Positions 46,741-56,539 are shown, numbered from the stretch's first letter. The stretch is 64,000 bases of DNA from Methylophilales bacterium LSUCC0135 (GCA_001704575.1 MCAW01000001.1:245876-309875); one strand, 5' to 3'. Notes: generated by a model not told the origin, from the letters alone. Numbers and translations: made by a program.

Positions 46741-47338
46741 TTGCACGGCGGATTGAAACGGCACCGCGTATTTCACCGGTGCTGTAGCCGGTGGCGCGGT
46801 CTGCCGGATATTCTTTTGCCAGCAGCGCCCGCACGTTATCGGCAATATTGTCCGGTTTACCATGACATTGCAGACAAACTTGCTGGGTTGGAATCGCCTT
46901 CATGTAATGCAGCCAGGCACCCTCGGCGTCCTTGTAGGCTTTGGTAATTTCCAGGCTTTTTGTATCGGCGTCGTTGCGCTGCTTTTCATCAAACTCAACC
47001 AGCATGGCGGTTTCTTCCGGGCCAGGCGTTCCCTGCAACTGATTGCGCGGCTTCAATGAAACCCGTTTTACTGTCTTGCCATCAACCGAGTACTTAAGCG
47101 CCAGTGCAGGGGCGATTTCCTTGCACACCTTGATTGCGCTCTCGGTACCGTTTGAATCCAGTTGTTGCTTCAAGGTACCGGCGAGTTGCTGCATGAACTC
47201 CTGTGCAGTCTTGCGGCTTTCTTCCGTAAATTTGGTGTGCAGGTCATCAGATGCCTGTACAACGGATATCGGTGTAATAGCAATGAGGCTGGAAATGCCG
47301 GCGACAGCCAGCATGATTTTAATTGTGGTATTTCTCAT
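46733..47338 (-). CDS. DUF3365 (Tll0287-like) periplasmic haem-binding protein
   Basis: A 201-aa exported protein with a signal peptide (cleavage near VQA-SDDL, residue 29) and a Tll0287-like domain. One c-type haem motif is visible, CLQCHG (C155, C158, H159), preceded by the conserved [13 protein letters not shown]. Such domains act as redox or gas sensors when fused to kinases, but here the domain stands alone, so a soluble haem protein is more likely. The ATG at 47338 follows AAGGAG. The 3' end overlaps rnhB by 8 bp on the other strand. Function not known. Confidence 0.83.
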   Translation of the reverse strand: MRNTTIKIMLAVAGISSLIAITPISVVQASDDLHTKFTEESRKTAQEFMQQLAGTLKQQLDSNGTESAIKVCKEIAPALALKYSVDGKTVKRVSLKPRNQLQGTPGPEETAMLVEFDEKQRNDADTKSLEITKAYKDAEGAWLHYMKAIPTQQVCLQCHGKPDNIADNVRALLAKEYPADRATGYSTGEIRGAVSIRRAIR

Positions 47339-47383
47339 GGCGTTCTCCTTCAATGGATACGCCAAATTTACCGCAGTTTGTAT

Positions 47384-48094
47384 TCAGGAGGCCAGTAGTA
47401 AAAATACGGTAGGCTGTTTGTGCAGGTCCGGCATGGCTGAAGCTCTCCATTCGCCGACAGACCTGGTCTGAATCCGCTCGCCATCAAGCGTGAGATTGGT
47501 CGCAACACACAGTCTGGTATCCGCACGGCAGTGGGCAATCATGTCCTCGAACAAATGCTGGTTACGATATGGCGTTTCGATGAAAATCTGCGTTTCATCC
47601 AGTTTTGCCGATCGCTGTTCGATTTCTTTCAGCTTCTCGATTCGTGCAGTTTTTTCTGCCGGTAAATAGCCAAGAAAGCTGAAACGCTGCCCATCGAGGC
47701 CCGAGGCAATCAGCGCCAGCAGTATGGAAGATGGTCCTACCAGAGGCTTTACAACGATGCCGCGACGATGTGCCAAGGCAACAAGTCTGGCGCCCGGGTC
47801 GGCAATGCCGGGGCATCCGGCCTCAGACATCACTGCTACGTCACGGCCGACCAGCAAAGGTGCCAGCAATGCAGGAATATCCTGATCTGCGGTATGTTCG
47901 TTCAGTGTCAGCAGCTCAAGTTCCCGCACCGGTTTCAGGGGTTTGATACTGCTGAGAAACTGACGGGCGGACTTTTCGTTTTCGACAACAAAGGTGTCAA
48001 GTCTGCGCGCGAGATCAATAACAGTCTGCGGCAATACCAGCGATGCCTCGCCCGAACCCAGGGTGACCGGTAACAGATAAAGCGTTCCCTTCAT
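47384..48094 (-). CDS. RsmI-like SAM-dependent methyltransferase (tetrapyrrole methylase family)
   Basis: A 236-aa protein of the tetrapyrrole-methylase fold related to RsmI, which methylates 16S rRNA C1402. It shows LYLLPVTLGSG at the start, VAVMSEAGCPGIADPGARLV, GPSSILLALIASGLDGQRFSFLGYLP and FIETPYRN. It lacks the C-terminal domain of true RsmI and its first motif differs (LPVTLGS rather than TPIGNL), so it looks like the small paralogue found near maf in betaproteobacteria; target unknown. The ATG at 48094 shares a base with the stop of the DUF4139 gene. Confidence 0.85.
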   Translation of the reverse strand: MKGTLYLLPVTLGSGEASLVLPQTVIDLARRLDTFVVENEKSARQFLSSIKPLKPVRELELLTLNEHTADQDIPALLAPLLVGRDVAVMSEAGCPGIADPGARLVALAHRRGIVVKPLVGPSSILLALIASGLDGQRFSFLGYLPAEKTARIEKLKEIEQRSAKLDETQIFIETPYRNQHLFEDMIAHCRADTRLCVATNLTLDGERIQTRSVGEWRASAMPDLHKQPTVFLLLAS

Positions 48095-49527
48095 CAATAT
48101 TTGACCTGCACCCGATAGCGCAAAGTCACATTTGCCTCTGCCGGAATTTCAATTTTCCAGACAGCGGTATTGCTGCTGGCTTTTGTGCCAGGATGGCTGC
48201 TGTCCAGCAGTTTCCAGTCGCCAGGAACAGGCTCCTGCAAAGTCACGGTGACACGTTCTTTTTTGGCGTTCTTCAGCACGATTTCATAAGCGCTCTCAAA
48301 GGAATTGCTGCCTTTTGCCGGGGCAGGCAGTTTCTTGAAGTCGGTCTGTTTCTTGTCAGCGGTCACGTCGAATGCGTCACCAAGCTTGAGTCGCACGGTC
48401 TCGTTTTTCGGGGTGTGATCAATGGCGTCTTCACCCACAAACTGGGCATTGCCGCTGCTGTCATTCTTGTAAACACGCATGATACCTTTGGGTAAAGGCA
48501 TACCGAGCCTTGCACTTTCCTTGTTATCGAATTCGACATAGACGCCGACTTTCATTTTATGGCCGAGATCGCCATAGCTCGCCCGATAGTAATAGTCGGA
48601 ACCTTTCAACAGCATTTCCTTGCGTACGGGAATGGCGGTTGCCGAGAGTAGCGCGACTTGTTTGGTCTGACTCTCTGCGATCGTGGTAGGGCGCTCTAGT
48701 GTGTAAAGATGGTATTCAAGCAATGTTTCCTGCTCCATCGGTGCTGATGCATTCTTCGCCATCATTTCCTGGCGCAGAACACCACCAACGGCCGGCTGTG
48801 GCTCACGAATGCGGTTAATGTCTCCGGCAACCAGCTGCAATCTGGCATTGCGATAGCTTGTGCCGCTGGTGTTGGTCAGCGTGACCCAACCGGAGAGGTC
48901 GAGTTTGTCATCGGCTGCGTTGAGCTCGGCGACATAGTCCGCTCTCCAGCCCAGCCCGCCGGTCAGGTAACTGAGTTCGACGTTTTGTTCCTTGCTTGTT
49001 TTGTTGTCAAGCTTGACCACCAGCGTCGGACGGTCGCGCAGGTCGGCCGGTACATTGCCGTAAATGATGCGTCCAGGCATGCCGGTTTCGATGCGATCGC
49101 CGATCTTCAACACGACACCGTCATTCGCTGCCAGCACATCGGCTTGCTCACGTTTTTCGACACCGTTCGCCGGATTGGTTTGAATGACTTCGACCGACTT
49201 GCCGACAAACTTTTCCAGCAGTTTCTGCGGCGTCAGCAAATCGAAATCAAAGTTTTGTTCAAGTACCGAGAATCGGCCATCGAGGCTTTTGAGCAAAGCC
49301 GTTTCAGGCCGGATCTGCGCACTGACATCGCGCAGAGCCAGGCTATTGAGACCGCTTTCGAGTTTGATTTTGCGCTGGTCTTTTACCAGAGCCAGATCAT
49401 TGTTGTAGATCGTCACCGCCAGTTCGCGCTGGTCGGAAAGCGTACTGCGAATTTCCGCAGCTGATAGGCTCGATACCAATATGACTGATGCTGCCAAGCA
49501 ACAGAAAATGGGCGAGGTTTTCAACAT
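48094..49527 (-). CDS. Exported DUF4139 domain protein
   Basis: A 477-aa secreted protein with a signal peptide (cleavage near LSA-AEIRS, about residue 23). It is almost all beta-strand in character and matches DUF4139 proteins: a start LAVTIYNNDLALVKDQRKIKLESGLNSL, LSYLTGGLGWRADYVAEL in the middle and the C-terminal strand pattern WKIEIPAEANVTLRYRVQVKY. No function is established to my knowledge. It lies between maf and the RsmI-like gene on the same strand. Confidence 0.85.
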   Translation of the reverse strand: MLKTSPIFCCLAASVILVSSLSAAEIRSTLSDQRELAVTIYNNDLALVKDQRKIKLESGLNSLALRDVSAQIRPETALLKSLDGRFSVLEQNFDFDLLTPQKLLEKFVGKSVEVIQTNPANGVEKREQADVLAANDGVVLKIGDRIETGMPGRIIYGNVPADLRDRPTLVVKLDNKTSKEQNVELSYLTGGLGWRADYVAELNAADDKLDLSGWVTLTNTSGTSYRNARLQLVAGDINRIREPQPAVGGVLRQEMMAKNASAPMEQETLLEYHLYTLERPTTIAESQTKQVALLSATAIPVRKEMLLKGSDYYYRASYGDLGHKMKVGVYVEFDNKESARLGMPLPKGIMRVYKNDSSGNAQFVGEDAIDHTPKNETVRLKLGDAFDVTADKKQTDFKKLPAPAKGSNSFESAYEIVLKNAKKERVTVTLQEPVPGDWKLLDSSHPGTKASSNTAVWKIEIPAEANVTLRYRVQVKY

Positions 49528-49581
49528 CTGGTTTCTCCTGCAAAGAGGTTATGAAGTGCTTGTTAACTGGGCGCCATGACG

Positions 49582-50166
49582 CTAAATGACGTAGACATTC
49601 TCGCGCTGCAACATGTTGACCAGTTTGATCAAGGGCAGACCGATCAAGGCATTGGGGTCTTCTCCGGTCATCGATTCAATCAATGCAATGCCGAGACCCT
49701 CGGATTTGGCGCTGCCAGCACAGTGATAAGGCTGTTCCTTGCGGAGATAGCGTTCGATCTGGTCATCGCTCAGGTTCCTGAATTTCACCACATATGGTAC
49801 TACTTCAGCCTGGATGTTCCCTGTGGCTGAATTGTAAAGACAGAGCGCACTGTGAAAGATGACTTCACGGCCGCGCATCATGCTGAGCTGTTTAACGGCT
49901 TTGTCGTGATGTAATGGTTTTCCAAGTTGCTGGTTTCCCAGAGTGGCTACCTGGTCACAGCCAATGATCAAGGCATCCGGATGTGCTTCAGCCACCTTGC
50001 GGGCCTTCATTTCTGCCAGCCGCAGCGCGGTTTCCTGCGGCAGTTCGCCGACAAGTGCTGTCTCGTCAACCTCAGGCGAAATGCAGGAAAATGGTAATTG
50101 CAATCGCTCCAGCAGTTCGCGGCGATAAATGGAAGAGGAGGCGAGAATCAGGTTCTGGGCTTGCAT
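49582..50166 (-). CDS. Maf-family nucleotide pyrophosphatase (YceF type)
   Basis: A 194-aa Maf protein, probably hydrolysing m7GTP or related modified nucleotides to the monophosphate. It has [17 protein letters not shown] at the N-terminus, [27 protein letters not shown] with the catalytic Asp, GKPL and the C-terminal [12 protein letters not shown]. The absence of a Thr-rich dTTP-type motif and the EVDE/GCDQV pattern favour the YceF subgroup. In many genomes YceF lies near yceD-rpmF-plsX; here the pyruvate carboxylase genes separate them. Confidence 0.9.
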   Translation of the reverse strand: MQAQNLILASSSIYRRELLERLQLPFSCISPEVDETALVGELPQETALRLAEMKARKVAEAHPDALIIGCDQVATLGNQQLGKPLHHDKAVKQLSMMRGREVIFHSALCLYNSATGNIQAEVVPYVVKFRNLSDDQIERYLRKEQPYHCAGSAKSEGLGIALIESMTGEDPNALIGLPLIKLVNMLQRENVYVI

Positions 50167-50184
50167 GTGTGGACCATCAATGAA

Positions 50185-50218
50185 ATAAATAAAAAAGCCG
50201 GTAGCAAACGCTACCGGC
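50185..50218 (-). terminator. Intrinsic terminator after the pyruvate carboxylase operon
   Basis: On the minus strand: GCCGGTAGC-GTTT-GCTACCGGC followed by TTTTTTATTT. A 9-bp perfect stem, 29 nt after the stop of the carboxyltransferase gene. Confidence 0.92.
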
Positions 50219-50246
50219 CATAGTTTGCGGCTTTAAACAGACCGAA

Positions 50247-52097
50247 TCAAGCCGGCTGAATCTCCAGCAGGGATTCGTCCGGCGTCACGCTGTCGCCTTT
50301 TTTGACGTGCACAGCAACGACCACGCCGGATTTCGAGGCCTGAATTTCGTTTTCCATCTTCATGGCTTCAATCACCAGCACGGCATCGCCGGCATTCACC
50401 TTGTCGCCCGCAGCAACCTTGACGTCGACAATGGTGCCGGGCATTGCGGTCGTCACGCAACCTTCGTGCGATGGGCGAGGGCGACCGCTTCTGCCTGTCG
50501 GCGCCGCAGTTTTTTTCTTGGCCGTATTTATAGCAGACCCGCCTTCGGAAACCTCGATTTCGCTCAAGGTTTCCACCACCACTTCTTCTGCGATGCCATC
50601 AACGGACACATAGAATGGCCGTTGGTCTTCACCCGAGTGACCGCTACCGGTCAGCTTGATATGGAATGTTTCGCCGTGCAAAGTGATGTTGAATTCATTC
50701 GGAGCGAAACGTGCAGCGTTGGAGGCCATATCCTGCTTGGTGTGCAGAGGCTCCGGCTTCAGCGAACCGGCATTGCGCTCCTGCAGATAGGTCTTTGCCA
50801 TGTCAGGGAACATGGCATAGGTCAGCACGTCTTCTTCGCTCTTGGCAAGGCCGCTGCACTCCAGACGCAAGCGCTCCATTTCGTCATCCAGCAGATCGGC
50901 CGGTCGGCAGGTAATCACCTCTGCATCGCCAACAGCCAGATGCTTGACATCCTGGTTGACGGCGGCGGGCGATTTTCCGTATTGGCCGAGGAAGTAGTTT
51001 TTCACTTCGGTGGTCACGGATTTATAGCGTGAACCTGTCATCACGTTGAGCACAGCCTGTGTGCCGACGATTTGGGAGGTCGGCGTAACCAGGGGTGGGT
51101 AGCCCAAGTCTTCACGCACGCGCGGGATCTCGGCCAGCACTTCATCCATGCGATCAAGTGCGCCTTGCTCCTTGAGCTGATTCGACAGGTTCGAGATCAT
51201 GCCGCCGGGGACCTGATTGACCAGCACACGGGTATCGACCCCGGTGAACTCGCTCTCGAATTGCCAGTATTTCTTGCGTACTTCACGGAAATACGCAGTA
51301 ATTTCCTGCAGCGCCGCGAGATTCAGGCCCGTGTCATATTCGGTGCCTTGCAGGGCAGCAACAAAACTTTCTGTGGAAGTATGGCTGGCGCCTTCACCGA
51401 AAGAAGAGTTGCAGGTGTCGATAATGCTCGCACCGGCATCAATGCCGCGCAGGAGACACATGGCAGACAAGCCCGATGTGGCATGGCTGTGCAGGTGAAT
51501 CGGCAGGCTGACGGCAGCGTGCAACGCCTTGACCAGATCAAAGGTCATCTGTGGTGTCAGCAGGCCGGCCATGTCCTTGATCGCGAGCGTGTCGCAGCCG
51601 GTGGCTTCGAGCTCCTTGGCCAGTGCCACGAAGTGAGGAATGTCATGCACAGGACTGGTGGTGTAGCTGATCGTGCCTTCCGCATGCTTGCCGGCTTTCT
51701 TTACCGCTTCGATGGATACACGCAGGTTGCGCAAATCGTTCATTGCATCAAATATGCGGAACACATCAACGCCGTTGTCGGCAGACTTCTGGACAAAAGC
51801 CTGCACAACGTCATCGGAATAATGGCGGTAGCCAAGCAGATTCTGGCCGCGCAGCAACATCTGGATTCGACTGTTCGGCAAAGCCTTGCGCAGCTTCTTC
51901 AGACGCTCCCAGGGGTCTTCCTTCAGATAACGCACGCAGGCATCGAATGTCGCGCCACCCCATGCTTCAAGCGACCAGAAGCCTATCGAGTCCAGCTTGG
52001 AGCAGATCGGCAACATATCCTCTGTACGCAAGCGCGTCGCGATGATGGATTGATGCCCATCTCTTAAAACCAGTTCTGTAACGTTAATTTTAGCCAT
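50247..52097 (-). CDS. pycB: Pyruvate carboxylase subunit B (carboxyltransferase + biotin carrier)
   Basis: The subunit that moves CO2 from biotin to pyruvate, giving oxaloacetate. The 616-aa protein has the HMG-CoA-lyase-like carboxyltransferase domain (about 1-460; start VTELVLRDGHQS, with LAIKDMAGLL and LHSHATSG), a linker with GRSGRPRP, and a C-terminal biotinyl domain with the attachment Lys in EAMKMEN (K580). The ATG at 52097 gives the usual start. The oxaloacetate decarboxylase alpha subunit is nearly identical in layout, but no beta or gamma subunit is nearby and a biotin carboxylase is, so pyruvate carboxylase is the better reading. Confidence 0.88.
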   Translation of the reverse strand: MAKINVTELVLRDGHQSIIATRLRTEDMLPICSKLDSIGFWSLEAWGGATFDACVRYLKEDPWERLKKLRKALPNSRIQMLLRGQNLLGYRHYSDDVVQAFVQKSADNGVDVFRIFDAMNDLRNLRVSIEAVKKAGKHAEGTISYTTSPVHDIPHFVALAKELEATGCDTLAIKDMAGLLTPQMTFDLVKALHAAVSLPIHLHSHATSGLSAMCLLRGIDAGASIIDTCNSSFGEGASHTSTESFVAALQGTEYDTGLNLAALQEITAYFREVRKKYWQFESEFTGVDTRVLVNQVPGGMISNLSNQLKEQGALDRMDEVLAEIPRVREDLGYPPLVTPTSQIVGTQAVLNVMTGSRYKSVTTEVKNYFLGQYGKSPAAVNQDVKHLAVGDAEVITCRPADLLDDEMERLRLECSGLAKSEEDVLTYAMFPDMAKTYLQERNAGSLKPEPLHTKQDMASNAARFAPNEFNITLHGETFHIKLTGSGHSGEDQRPFYVSVDGIAEEVVVETLSEIEVSEGGSAINTAKKKTAAPTGRSGRPRPSHEGCVTTAMPGTIVDVKVAAGDKVNAGDAVLVIEAMKMENEIQASKSGVVVAVHVKKGDSVTPDESLLEIQPA

Positions 52098-52128
52098 ATT
52101 CTTTAACTTGTCGCGTTTGGTTAATGGA

Positions 52129-53547
52129 TTAAATGCCTTCATGTGCGGCGATCGCGGCCGAGATTGCCGCTGCGATCATTGCAGGCGGTATGTCAGTCGC
52201 ATAATTGACCAGTTCCGGGTGCGATTCGACAAAACTGGTATTGAATTCCGCATTTCTGAAATCCGGGTGCTTGAGGATTTCCTGGTAATAAGGAATCGTG
52301 GTTTTGACACCGTAAACCACCATATCATCCAGCGCACGACGACCGCGTTCGATCACGCTTTCCCAGTTAAGCGCCCAAACCGTCAGCTTGGCGCACATGG
52401 AATCATAGTAGGGCGGGATGACATAACCGCTGTACATCGCGGCATCCATACGCACGCCGGGACCGCCGGGGGCGTAGTAGCGCGTAATTTTACCGAAGCT
52501 CGGCAGAAAGTCGTTTTTCGGATCTTCCGCGTTGATACGGAATTCCATGGCAAAACCACGATACTGGACTTCCTCCTGCCTGTATTGCAACTTCATGCCA
52601 TCGGCAACACGGATCTGCTCCTGCACGATATCGATGCCGGTGATGGTTTCCGTCACGGTATGCTCAACTTGCAGGCGCGTGTTCATTTCCATGAAATAGA
52701 AACTGTTGTCGGAATCCAGCAGAAACTCGACAGTACCGGCATTTTCATAGCCTACAGCCTTGGCAGCCTTGACCGCCAGCTTGCCTATATATTCTCTCTG
52801 CGCTTTGCTCAGCTGGGGCGAGGGTGCAATTTCGATCAGCTTCTGGTTGCGGCGTTGAATCGAGCAATCCCGTTCGAACAGGTGAATCACATTGCCGTGG
52901 CTGTCTGCCAGAATCTGCACTTCAATATGGCGCGGATTGACGACGCATTTTTCCAGAAATACTTCCGGTTTGCCAAATGCCTTGCTCGCTTCAGAGATTA
53001 CGCGATCGTAATTGCTCAACAGCTCTTTCTCATCGTTGCAGCGCCTGATACCGCGACCACCGCCACCATTGGTCGCCTTGAGCATGACCGGGTAACCGAT
53101 TTTCTTCGCCAGCGCGCGTGCTTCCTCAACACTTGCCAGATTGCCGTCACTACCGGGTACACAGGGGATGCCTGCAGCAATCATGGCATTGCGTGCTTGA
53201 ATCTTGTCGCCCATCTGGCGGATGACTTTGCCTTTGGGACCGATAAAGCGGATGCCGCGTCTCGCACAAATCTCGGCCAGTTCCGGATTTTCAGAAAGAA
53301 AGCCGTATCCGGGATGCAATGCATCACAGCCGGAAGCTACCGCCAGATTAACGATGTTATGCGCATTCAAATAGCCAACAACCGGATCGGATCCAATGTT
53401 ATAAGCCTCATCCGCCTTTTTCACATGCAGCGCATGGCGGTCAGCGTCAGTGTAGATGGCGACCGATTTGATCCCCATTTCCGAGCAGGCGCGTACGATA
53501 CGGACGGCGATTTCACCGCGGTTAGCAATAAGAATTTTTTTGATCAC
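52129..53547 (-). CDS. pycA: Pyruvate carboxylase subunit A (biotin carboxylase)
   Basis: The ATP-grasp subunit that carboxylates biotin. The 472-aa protein has the N-terminal ILIANRGEIAVRIVRAC, the ATP-binding glycine loop KATNGGGGRGIR, catalytic ERDCSIQRRNQK and EMNTRLQVEHTVTE, and the C-terminal biotin-carboxylase domain. The start is GTG at 53547 (then Ile-Lys-Lys-Ile); the open frame to 53613 has no better codon. It lies 31 nt before pycB on the same strand. AccC of acetyl-CoA carboxylase is similar, but the pairing with pycB decides the call. Confidence 0.9.
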   Translation of the reverse strand: MIKKILIANRGEIAVRIVRACSEMGIKSVAIYTDADRHALHVKKADEAYNIGSDPVVGYLNAHNIVNLAVASGCDALHPGYGFLSENPELAEICARRGIRFIGPKGKVIRQMGDKIQARNAMIAAGIPCVPGSDGNLASVEEARALAKKIGYPVMLKATNGGGGRGIRRCNDEKELLSNYDRVISEASKAFGKPEVFLEKCVVNPRHIEVQILADSHGNVIHLFERDCSIQRRNQKLIEIAPSPQLSKAQREYIGKLAVKAAKAVGYENAGTVEFLLDSDNSFYFMEMNTRLQVEHTVTETITGIDIVQEQIRVADGMKLQYRQEEVQYRGFAMEFRINAEDPKNDFLPSFGKITRYYAPGGPGVRMDAAMYSGYVIPPYYDSMCAKLTVWALNWESVIERGRRALDDMVVYGVKTTIPYYQEILKHPDFRNAEFNTSFVESHPELVNYATDIPPAMIAAAISAAIAAHEGI

Positions 53548-53606
53548 AAACGAACCCGAATTCAAAAAGAAACCAAACGTCTGTTTGGCCTGATAAATCT
53601 TAATTT

Positions 53607-53635
53607 TTGACACAAAATCAGCGAGATTATATCAT
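53607..53635 (+). promoter_or_regulatory. Sigma-70 promoter of the yceD-rpmF-fab cluster
   Basis: Consensus -35 TTGACA (53607-53612), 17-nt spacer, TATCAT (53630-53635). The expected start is near 53642, just 3 nt before the first ATG of yceD. It faces away from pycA. Confidence 0.7.
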
Positions 53636-53644
53636 GCGCCCCCT

Positions 53645-54160
53645 ATGGCTGCATCAATCAATCAGGGCACGGTGATTAACAACATTGAGTTTGCGCAGAA
53701 AGCGCTTGAAATTCATGATATAATCCCGCTTTTGCAGTTTACGCGTCTTCAGGATTTGCTGGTCAGCCAGCAAGGTAAGCTTGACTGCCGCTTGTCCGGG
53801 GGCAGGGATGCGAACAATTCGGCATACCTGCAACTGCAGGTAAAGGGTGCTTTGCCTTTGCTATGCCAGCGCTGTTTGCAGCCTTTTGATTTTGGTGTTG
53901 ATATTGATCTGCGTTACAAGATCGTACGCGATGAAGCTCAATTGCCGGCACCGGAGGATGAAGGCGATGACGAAGATTTTTTGTTGAGTCAGGCCGATAT
54001 GCCGGTGCTTGAGCTCATCGAAGATGAGCTGCTGCTGGCATTGCCGATGGCGCCAAGACATGCTGACGATGCTTGCGCAATTGCTGGTGGCGAAGCGGCT
54101 GCAAACGCATTAAAAAATCCCAATCCATTTGCCAGGTTGGAAGCGCTGAAAAGCAAATGA
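53645..54160 (+). CDS. yceD: YceD/DUF177 family protein (23S rRNA accumulation factor)
   Basis: A 171-aa YceD protein; in E. coli YceD is needed for normal 23S rRNA levels. Seen: the metal-binding-like pair in LPLLCQRCLQPFDF, an acidic segment (EDEGDDEDF) and the C-terminal NPFARLEALK, all standard for DUF177. The ATG at 53645 would be nearly leaderless from the promoter above; a GTG at 53672 (…INNIEFAQ) follows CAGGG and gives the more typical family start. I list the longer form. It is followed by rpmF, as in most bacteria. Confidence 0.88.
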   Translation: MAASINQGTVINNIEFAQKALEIHDIIPLLQFTRLQDLLVSQQGKLDCRLSGGRDANNSAYLQLQVKGALPLLCQRCLQPFDFGVDIDLRYKIVRDEAQLPAPEDEGDDEDFLLSQADMPVLELIEDELLLALPMAPRHADDACAIAGGEAAANALKNPNPFARLEALKSK

Positions 54161-54204
54161 AAAACTGGCAAAGCTAACAAGCAGTATTTACAGGAGTATT
54201 TATC

Positions 54205-54384
54205 ATGGCCGTACAACAGAACAAAAAGTCACCATCCAAGCGTGGTATGCACCGTTCGCACGATTTTTTGACCAATCCGGCGCTGGCTGTAGAGCCAACC
54301 ACCGGTGAAACCCACTTGCGTCACCACGTCAGCCCTAACGGCTATTACCGCGGCCGCAAGGTCATGCCTGCGAAGGGCGAGTAA
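54205..54384 (+). CDS. rpmF: Large ribosomal subunit protein bL32
   Basis: A 59-aa ribosomal protein with the bL32 pattern: a basic start ([19 protein letters not shown]), then a hydrophobic strand, [17 protein letters not shown] and a short acidic end. CAGGAG precedes the ATG. It lacks the CxxC...CxxC zinc motif, so it is the zinc-free form. It sits in the conserved yceD-rpmF-plsX order and is followed by a hairpin. Confidence 0.96.
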   Translation: MAVQQNKKSPSKRGMHRSHDFLTNPALAVEPTTGETHLRHHVSPNGYYRGRKVMPAKGE

Positions 54385-54401
54385 TTCAATCGCAATTCAG
54401 T

Positions 54402-54434
54402 CTGACGGGTGAAATTCACCCGTCAGCTGTTTTC
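54402..54434 (+). terminator. Hairpin with T-rich tail between rpmF and plsX
   Basis: CTGACGGGTG-AAATT-CACCCGTCAG followed by CTGTTTTCATCTTTT. It can act as a leaky terminator or attenuator that makes L32 mRNA more abundant than that of the fatty-acid genes. Confidence 0.7.
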
Positions 54435-54466
54435 ATCTTTTCAGATTCCCGATCCCAATAGCGAAC

Positions 54467-55531
54467 ATGGACATTACTGTCGCTATCGATGTCATGGGGG
54501 GCGACCACGGCCCGCATGTCACAATACCTGCTGCGCTTCAGGCGTTGAAGCAGGATGAAGAGCTCAATGTTGTTCTGGTAGGTCTTGCCGAAGCTATTGA
54601 GGCTGAACTGTCAGCCAGGAAAGTCAGCGTGAATCCACGCCTGCGCATCCATCATGCCAGTGAGGTGGTGAGCATGGACGAATCGCCACAAAGTGCATTG
54701 AAGAACAAGAAGGATTCTTCCATGCGGGTTGCGATTAATCTCGTCAAGAGTGGCGAAGCGAACGCCTGTGTAAGTGCGGGAAACACCGGGGCATTGATGG
54801 CCACGGCCCGCTTTGTGCTGAAGACCCTCCCCGGTATTGATCGGCCTGCTATTGCTGCCATTCTGCCCAACCAGAAGGGTAAAACATATATGCTGGATCT
54901 GGGCGCGAATGCGGACTGTACAGCAGAGCACTTGCTGCAATTTGCTGTCATGGGTGCCATGCTGGTGTCCTGCGTCGAGCACAAGGAGCGTCCGACGGTG
55001 GGGCTGCTGAATATCGGCTCTGAAGATATCAAGGGCAATGAAGTAGTCAAGCAGGCGGGTGAGCTGTTGCGGGCGAGCCATCTCAATTTTCATGGCAACG
55101 TCGAAGGCACCGACATATACAAAGGTACAACGGATGTTGTGGTTTGCGATGGTTTCGTCGGCAACGTTGCCCTAAAAACCTCTGAGGGCGTTGCGCAGAT
55201 GATGAGCAAGTTTCTGATCGCAGAATTCAAGCGCAACTGGCTGACCAAGCTGATGGCAGCTTCTGCGTTGCCTGTGCTGAAATCCTTCAAGCGCCGCCTT
55301 GATCCGCGTCGATATAATGGCGCAAGCTTCCTGGGTCTGCGCGGCATCGTTGTCAAGAGTCATGGCGGAGCAGATGACTTTTCCTTCCTGCATGCCATCC
55401 AAACAGCAGCCGAAGAGGCGAGGAGCGGCGTACTGAGAAGAATTACCGAACAGCTGGAAATTGAGCATATCAAGCCACACAACCACGTTTCAGAGCCCAC
55501 TGCTGAAGCTCCACCGAAAGACATTGCATGA
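54467..55531 (+). CDS. plsX: Phosphate acyltransferase PlsX
   Basis: PlsX makes acyl-phosphate from acyl-ACP, the first step of phospholipid synthesis in the PlsX/PlsY route. The 354-aa product starts [22 protein letters not shown] and has [24 protein letters not shown] and [19 protein letters not shown], all family markers. Its stop overlaps fabH by 4 nt (ATGA). It links phospholipid and fatty-acid synthesis in this cluster. Confidence 0.97.
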   Translation: MDITVAIDVMGGDHGPHVTIPAALQALKQDEELNVVLVGLAEAIEAELSARKVSVNPRLRIHHASEVVSMDESPQSALKNKKDSSMRVAINLVKSGEANACVSAGNTGALMATARFVLKTLPGIDRPAIAAILPNQKGKTYMLDLGANADCTAEHLLQFAVMGAMLVSCVEHKERPTVGLLNIGSEDIKGNEVVKQAGELLRASHLNFHGNVEGTDIYKGTTDVVVCDGFVGNVALKTSEGVAQMMSKFLIAEFKRNWLTKLMAASALPVLKSFKRRLDPRRYNGASFLGLRGIVVKSHGGADDFSFLHAIQTAAEEARSGVLRRITEQLEIEHIKPHNHVSEPTAEAPPKDIA

Positions 55532-56481
55532 AGTATTCACGTATTGCGGGAACGGGCAGCTTCCTGCCAGAGAAGGTTTTGACCAACGCAGATCTCGAAT
55601 CCATGGTGGATACGACGGATGAATGGATTGTCACCCGCACTGGCATACGTCAGCGTCATATTGCCGCAGACGGCGAATTCACCAGTGATCTTTCGGTTGA
55701 AGCCGCAAGGAAGGCAATGATTGCAGCCGGGGTTGAGCATGGAGAAATCGATCTGATCATCGTGGCTACCACCACGCCGGATCGTATTTTCCCCAGCACG
55801 GCATGTCTGGTCCAGGACAAACTAGGTATCTCGAACTGCCCGGCATTTGATATTCAGGCAGTCTGTAGCGGTTTTGTTTACGCATTGGCGACGGCTGATA
55901 ATTTCATCAAAAGCGGCAGTGCGAAGTGCGCGCTGGTTATTGGCGCTGACACCATGTCTCGCATTACCGACTGGAGCGACCGTAGCAATTGCATCCTTTG
56001 GGGAGATGGTGCCGGTGCCGTGGTGCTAAAATCAAGCCAAGAGCCAGGGATTCTTTCTACCCACCTGCACGCAGACGGCAGCTATGCCAATCTTTTGAGT
56101 GTTGCTTCGGGGGTGTCCAAAAAAGATGGTGACAACACCATCTACATGGAAGGCAATTCGGTATTCAAGGTGGCCGTCAATACACTGGATGCCATCGTCG
56201 ATGAAACGCTAGAAGCCAACGGTCTGGAAAAATCGGACATCGACTGGCTGGTACCGCACCAGGCAAACATCCGCATCCTGCAATCCACCGCTAGAAAACT
56301 CGGGATGAGCATGGATCGCGTGGTTGTGACCGTGGACCGTCATGGCAACACCTCAGCGGCGTCCATCCCTTTGGCGCTGGATGTTGCAGTGCGTGATGGC
56401 CGTATCAAGCGCGGTGAAACCATTCTCATGGAAGCGTTTGGCGGTGGATTCACTTGGGGTTCGGTTCTGATGAAGTACTAG
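55528..56481 (+). CDS. fabH: 3-oxoacyl-[ACP] synthase III (FabH)
   Basis: FabH starts fatty-acid synthesis by condensing acetyl-CoA with malonyl-ACP. The 317-aa thiolase-fold protein has the Cys-His-Asn triad: [10 protein letters not shown] (C113), [10 protein letters not shown] and [12 protein letters not shown]. It overlaps plsX by 4 nt and ends 58 nt before fabD. Confidence 0.97.
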   Translation: MKYSRIAGTGSFLPEKVLTNADLESMVDTTDEWIVTRTGIRQRHIAADGEFTSDLSVEAARKAMIAAGVEHGEIDLIIVATTTPDRIFPSTACLVQDKLGISNCPAFDIQAVCSGFVYALATADNFIKSGSAKCALVIGADTMSRITDWSDRSNCILWGDGAGAVVLKSSQEPGILSTHLHADGSYANLLSVASGVSKKDGDNTIYMEGNSVFKVAVNTLDAIVDETLEANGLEKSDIDWLVPHQANIRILQSTARKLGMSMDRVVVTVDRHGNTSAASIPLALDVAVRDGRIKRGETILMEAFGGGFTWGSVLMKY

Positions 56482-56539
56482 AATTGCCTGCGGCAATACG
56501 TTCTAATTCAACTATCCATTTCGCACGCAAGAGGTTCTG

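Noticed and set aside
52108-53610. A 500-codon open frame on the plus strand opposite pycA
   Set aside because: It is the antisense shadow of a conserved biotin carboxylase; the translated sequence has no domain-like pattern and no ribosome site.
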